Below, in pieces: positions 5,898-6,672 of a stretch of DNA of 6,672 bases. The notes under the pieces are model-generated. The model ran no database searches and was not told where the DNA came from. It saw nothing but the letters and a program-made list of their open reading frames with translations. The translations under genes and the position numbers were made by a program. The stretch is from CBFDCQ01 sp965603355. Lineage in GTDB: Bacteria > Hydrogenedentota > CAZGCA01 > CBFDCQ01. The stretch spans positions 1 through 6,672 of the forward strand of contig CBFDCQ010000120.1 of assembly GCA_965603355.1 (NCBI GenBank), read 5' to 3'. The first letter of the stretch is position 1. Each line of letters begins with the position of its first letter.

Positions 5898-6287
5898 CTA
5901 GCGTCCCTCCTCTCGAGCTTCATCGATAAGCCGGGACAACTGATCCAGCTCTTGCGGCGATAGTCTCGTATCGGAAACGTTCAGCAACGCGGCGACCGCC
6001 TTCTCCGTCGAGCCCTCGTAGAATGTCTGCAGCACGCGCCTCAGCGCCGACCGGCCCGCGTTATGACGCGGCCGCGTCGGGATGTAGATGTACCGTGCGC
6101 CGGCCTTCGTGTGTTTGAGGTGTCCTTTGTCCTCCAGCACCCGCAGCAACGCACGCACCGCCGAGTAGCTCGGCGGGTCGGGCAGCCCCTCCATCACTTC
6201 CGCGGCGCTTGCGCGACTCTTTCTATATATGACGTCCATGATCTGCCGCTCACGACGGCTCAGATTGACATCCGATTTCTTCGGCAT
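5898..6287 (-). CDS. BlaI/MecI/CopY-family transcriptional repressor, 129 aa
   Basis: Cytoplasmic winged-helix repressor that should bind the palindromic operator upstream as a dimer and be inactivated when the neighbouring M56 protein is triggered. Residues 8-70 form the winged-helix domain: LSRRERQIMDVIYRKSRASAAEVM, then PSYSAVRALLRVLEDKGHL as the recognition region, then the wing with HTKAGARYIYIPT. Residues 78-129 form the helical dimerisation tail. In Staphylococcus aureus BlaI cleavage is between Asn101 and Phe102; the equivalent here is ALLNVSD, with Asn103-Val104 at the matching place. The length is normal for the family (about 120-130). The ATG at 6287 follows GGGAGGA closely, and no other in-frame Met lies near the N-terminus. 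It is the first gene of the operon, with its stop two bases before the blaR1-like start. Family is certain; regulation of beta-lactam resistance is not shown. Confidence 0.96.
   Translation of the reverse strand: MPKKSDVNLSRRERQIMDVIYRKSRASAAEVMEGLPDPPSYSAVRALLRVLEDKGHLKHTKAGARYIYIPTRPRHNAGRSALRRVLQTFYEGSTEKAVAALLNVSDTRLSPQELDQLSRLIDEAREEGR
5905..5911 (-). promoter_or_regulatory. Ribosome binding site of the blaR1-like gene
   Basis: AGGAGGG on the minus strand lies 9 bases before the ATG at 5895, inside the last codons of the repressor gene. It fixes the start of the long gene at 5895 rather than at Met10 (5868), which has no comparable site, and it supports translational coupling of the two genes. 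Confidence 0.8.
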
Positions 6288-6290
6288 GAT

Positions 6291-6298
6291 TCCTCCCT
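6291..6298 (-). promoter_or_regulatory. Ribosome binding site of the repressor gene
   Basis: AGGGAGGA on the minus strand ends three bases before the ATG at 6287. The purine-rich context fits a strong Shine-Dalgarno sequence with rather short spacing. Confidence 0.75.
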
Positions 6299-6342
6299 TT
6301 TCCCCGTTTCAATCTGCAGCCTCGTACATCGCCGACTCCGAT

Positions 6343-6362
6343 TATGCTAAAATTTTAGCATA
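6343..6362. promoter_or_regulatory. Probable operator, perfect 20-bp palindrome
   Basis: TATGCTAAAATTTTAGCATA is identical to its own reverse complement over all 20 bases; the symmetry stops at 6342/6363. It covers the -10 hexamer and the region up to about the start point of the repressor promoter, where a bound BlaI-type dimer would block RNA polymerase. It is AT-rich within a GC-rich region, which makes chance less likely. It differs from the TACA/TGTA operators of Gram-positive bla and mec genes, so binding by this BlaI is inferred from position and symmetry. Confidence 0.85.
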
Positions 6363-6380
6363 GACGGAGGAATTTGTCAA
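6352..6380 (-). promoter_or_regulatory. Sigma70-type promoter of the blaI-blaR1-like operon
   Basis: On the minus strand, TTGACA (6375-6380) matches the -35 consensus exactly, followed by a 17-base spacer and TAAAAT (6352-6357), five of six matches to the -10. Transcription should start near 6345, leaving an untranslated leader of about 57 bases before the repressor ATG. The -10 lies inside the palindromic operator, so repression and self-regulation are expected. Confidence 0.85.
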
Positions 6381-6403
6381 GCAAAAAATGCTGGTTTTTT
6401 AGC
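6381..6403. promoter_or_regulatory. A/T-tract dyad upstream of the -35: UP element or second operator
   Basis: GCAAAAAA (6381-6388) and TTTTTTAGC (6395-6403) form an imperfect dyad abutting the -35 hexamer. On the minus strand it reads as an A tract followed by a T tract, the style of an UP element contacted by RNA polymerase alpha subunits. The GCTAAAA half resembles the half-site of the main operator, so a weaker second repressor site is the alternative. Confidence 0.4.
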
Positions 6404-6424
6404 GTGGCCGCCAAGGCAACGTAG

Positions 6425-6445
6425 GGGAGGGTCTTGTACCCTCCC
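6425..6445. repeat. Palindromic repeat, GGGAGGGT hairpin
   Basis: GGGAGGGT (6425-6432) pairs perfectly with ACCCTCCC (6438-6445) around CTTGT, an 8-bp stem. The flanking GTAGGG start is shared with the other elements of the cluster, suggesting one superfamily of dispersed repeats. Confidence 0.75.
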
Positions 6446-6476
6446 GTCGGCGCGAGTGTACCCACCATTCCGGGAT

Positions 6477-6502
6477 TAGGGGCGAGGCATGCCCTGCCCC
6501 TA
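6477..6502. repeat. Palindromic repeat, TAGGGGC...GCCCCTA
   Basis: TAGGGGCGAGGC pairs with GCCCTGCCCCTA around a central GCATGC, with one G-T wobble and one mismatch. Similar TAGGGGC-core palindromes are, from memory, dispersed in many environmental genomes. Confidence 0.75.
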
Positions 6503-6508
6503 CAACGA

Positions 6509-6535
6509 GATTGCTTCGCTTCGCTCGCAATGACG
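6509..6535. repeat. Dispersed repeat with ATTGC...GCAAT ends ('SEAKQS' repeat)
   Basis: ATTGC (6510-6514) and GCAAT (6527-6531) enclose TTCGCTTCGCTC. Its reverse complement reads CATTGCGAGCGAAGCGAAG, a sequence widely spread in unrelated bacterial genomes and often mistranslated as IASEAKQS. Here it sits between two other palindromes. Confidence 0.8.
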
Positions 6536-6565
6536 ACTAAGGGGGTACCTGCCGTACATTTCGTA

Positions 6566-6590
6566 AGGTAGGGCGGGCATCTTTCCCGCC
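6566..6590. repeat. Third copy of the palindromic unit found inside the blaR1-like gene
   Basis: AGGTAGGGCGGGCATC... matches the unit at 5569-5593 at 22 of 25 bases, with the two GGGCGGG/CCCGCC arms around CATCTTT. It lies outside any gene, so the same family occupies both coding and intergenic positions within 1 kb. Confidence 0.85.
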
Positions 6591-6672
6591 ACAACGCGCA
6601 GCGACAAGGAGCCCACCCGGGGAATATGCCCCCCCGACCTGAGGGTTGGGTAAGTGGGGGGGGGCGTACACG

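Larger units (their letters stand above)
6410..6672. other. Right flank: cluster of short palindromic repeats, no gene
   Basis: No credible gene lies here. Four different palindromic elements occur back to back between 6421 and 6590 and are listed separately. The last 80 bases contain a run of seven C (6629-6635) and nine G (6656-6664) and nothing I recognise. The only sizeable open frame, on the minus strand, simply translates the repeats. Confidence 0.7.

Noticed and set aside
6355..6594. Minus-strand open frame of 79 codons containing IASEAKQS
   Set aside because: It is a translation of dispersed palindromic repeats and overlaps the promoter and operator; no ribosome site or family supports it.
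6601..6672. Runs of C and G at the right edge as a possible phase-variable or G-quadruplex site
   Set aside because: There is no gene to control in view, and homopolymer runs at a window edge could be sequence error.

Overview
The window holds one clear operon on the minus strand: a BlaI/MecI-type repressor gene (5898-6287) followed two bases later by a giant gene of the BlaR1/MecR1 (M56 metallopeptidase) family (460-5895, 1811 residues). The set looks like a complete sense-and-derepress switch. A strong sigma70-type promoter upstream of the repressor has its -10 hexamer buried in a perfect 20-bp palindrome, which is the likely operator. By family precedent, the membrane protease senses something outside the cytoplasm and triggers loss of the repressor. 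That reopens the promoter of the same operon and perhaps of other genes outside the window.

What makes the window unusual is the second gene. Its first ~375 residues are an ordinary BlaR1 membrane protease (transmembrane helices, HELSH zinc motif at residues 245-249, HWFNPLVW, EQACD). In place of the usual ~250-residue penicillin-binding sensor it carries about 1430 residues of mosaic, presumably exported, sequence. In order these are: a beta-rich WWRPDG module; a headless type II pseudopilin-like (H-X9-DG/DUF1559-like) domain; an Arg/Thr/Ala/Pro linker; a second WRPDG module; a longer basic linker with 66-bp tandem repeats; a third YLPDG module; a domain resembling the ring-building motif of FliF/YscJ secretin-ring proteins; and seven leucine-rich repeats. 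I see no sign of a beta-lactam-binding transpeptidase domain, so the ligand is unknown.

The right flank (about 6410-6600) has no credible gene. It holds a cluster of at least four different short palindromic repeats. One of these families also occurs as an inverted pair inside the blaR1-like gene (5569-5635), where it is translated in frame in the extracytoplasmic loop between membrane helices 2 and 3, in the manner of Rickettsia palindromic elements. The left flank (1-459) is lower in GC. It has one doubtful ORF and a GC-rich hairpin followed by T residues.

The window suggests a GC-rich, free-living bacterium of a lineage rich in DUF1559-type pseudopilins, TDAGL-type leucine-rich repeats and long fused M56 proteins: Planctomycetota, Lentisphaerota, Armatimonadota, Hydrogenedentota or relatives. 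This is an inference from protein style only; no rRNA or other marker is present.
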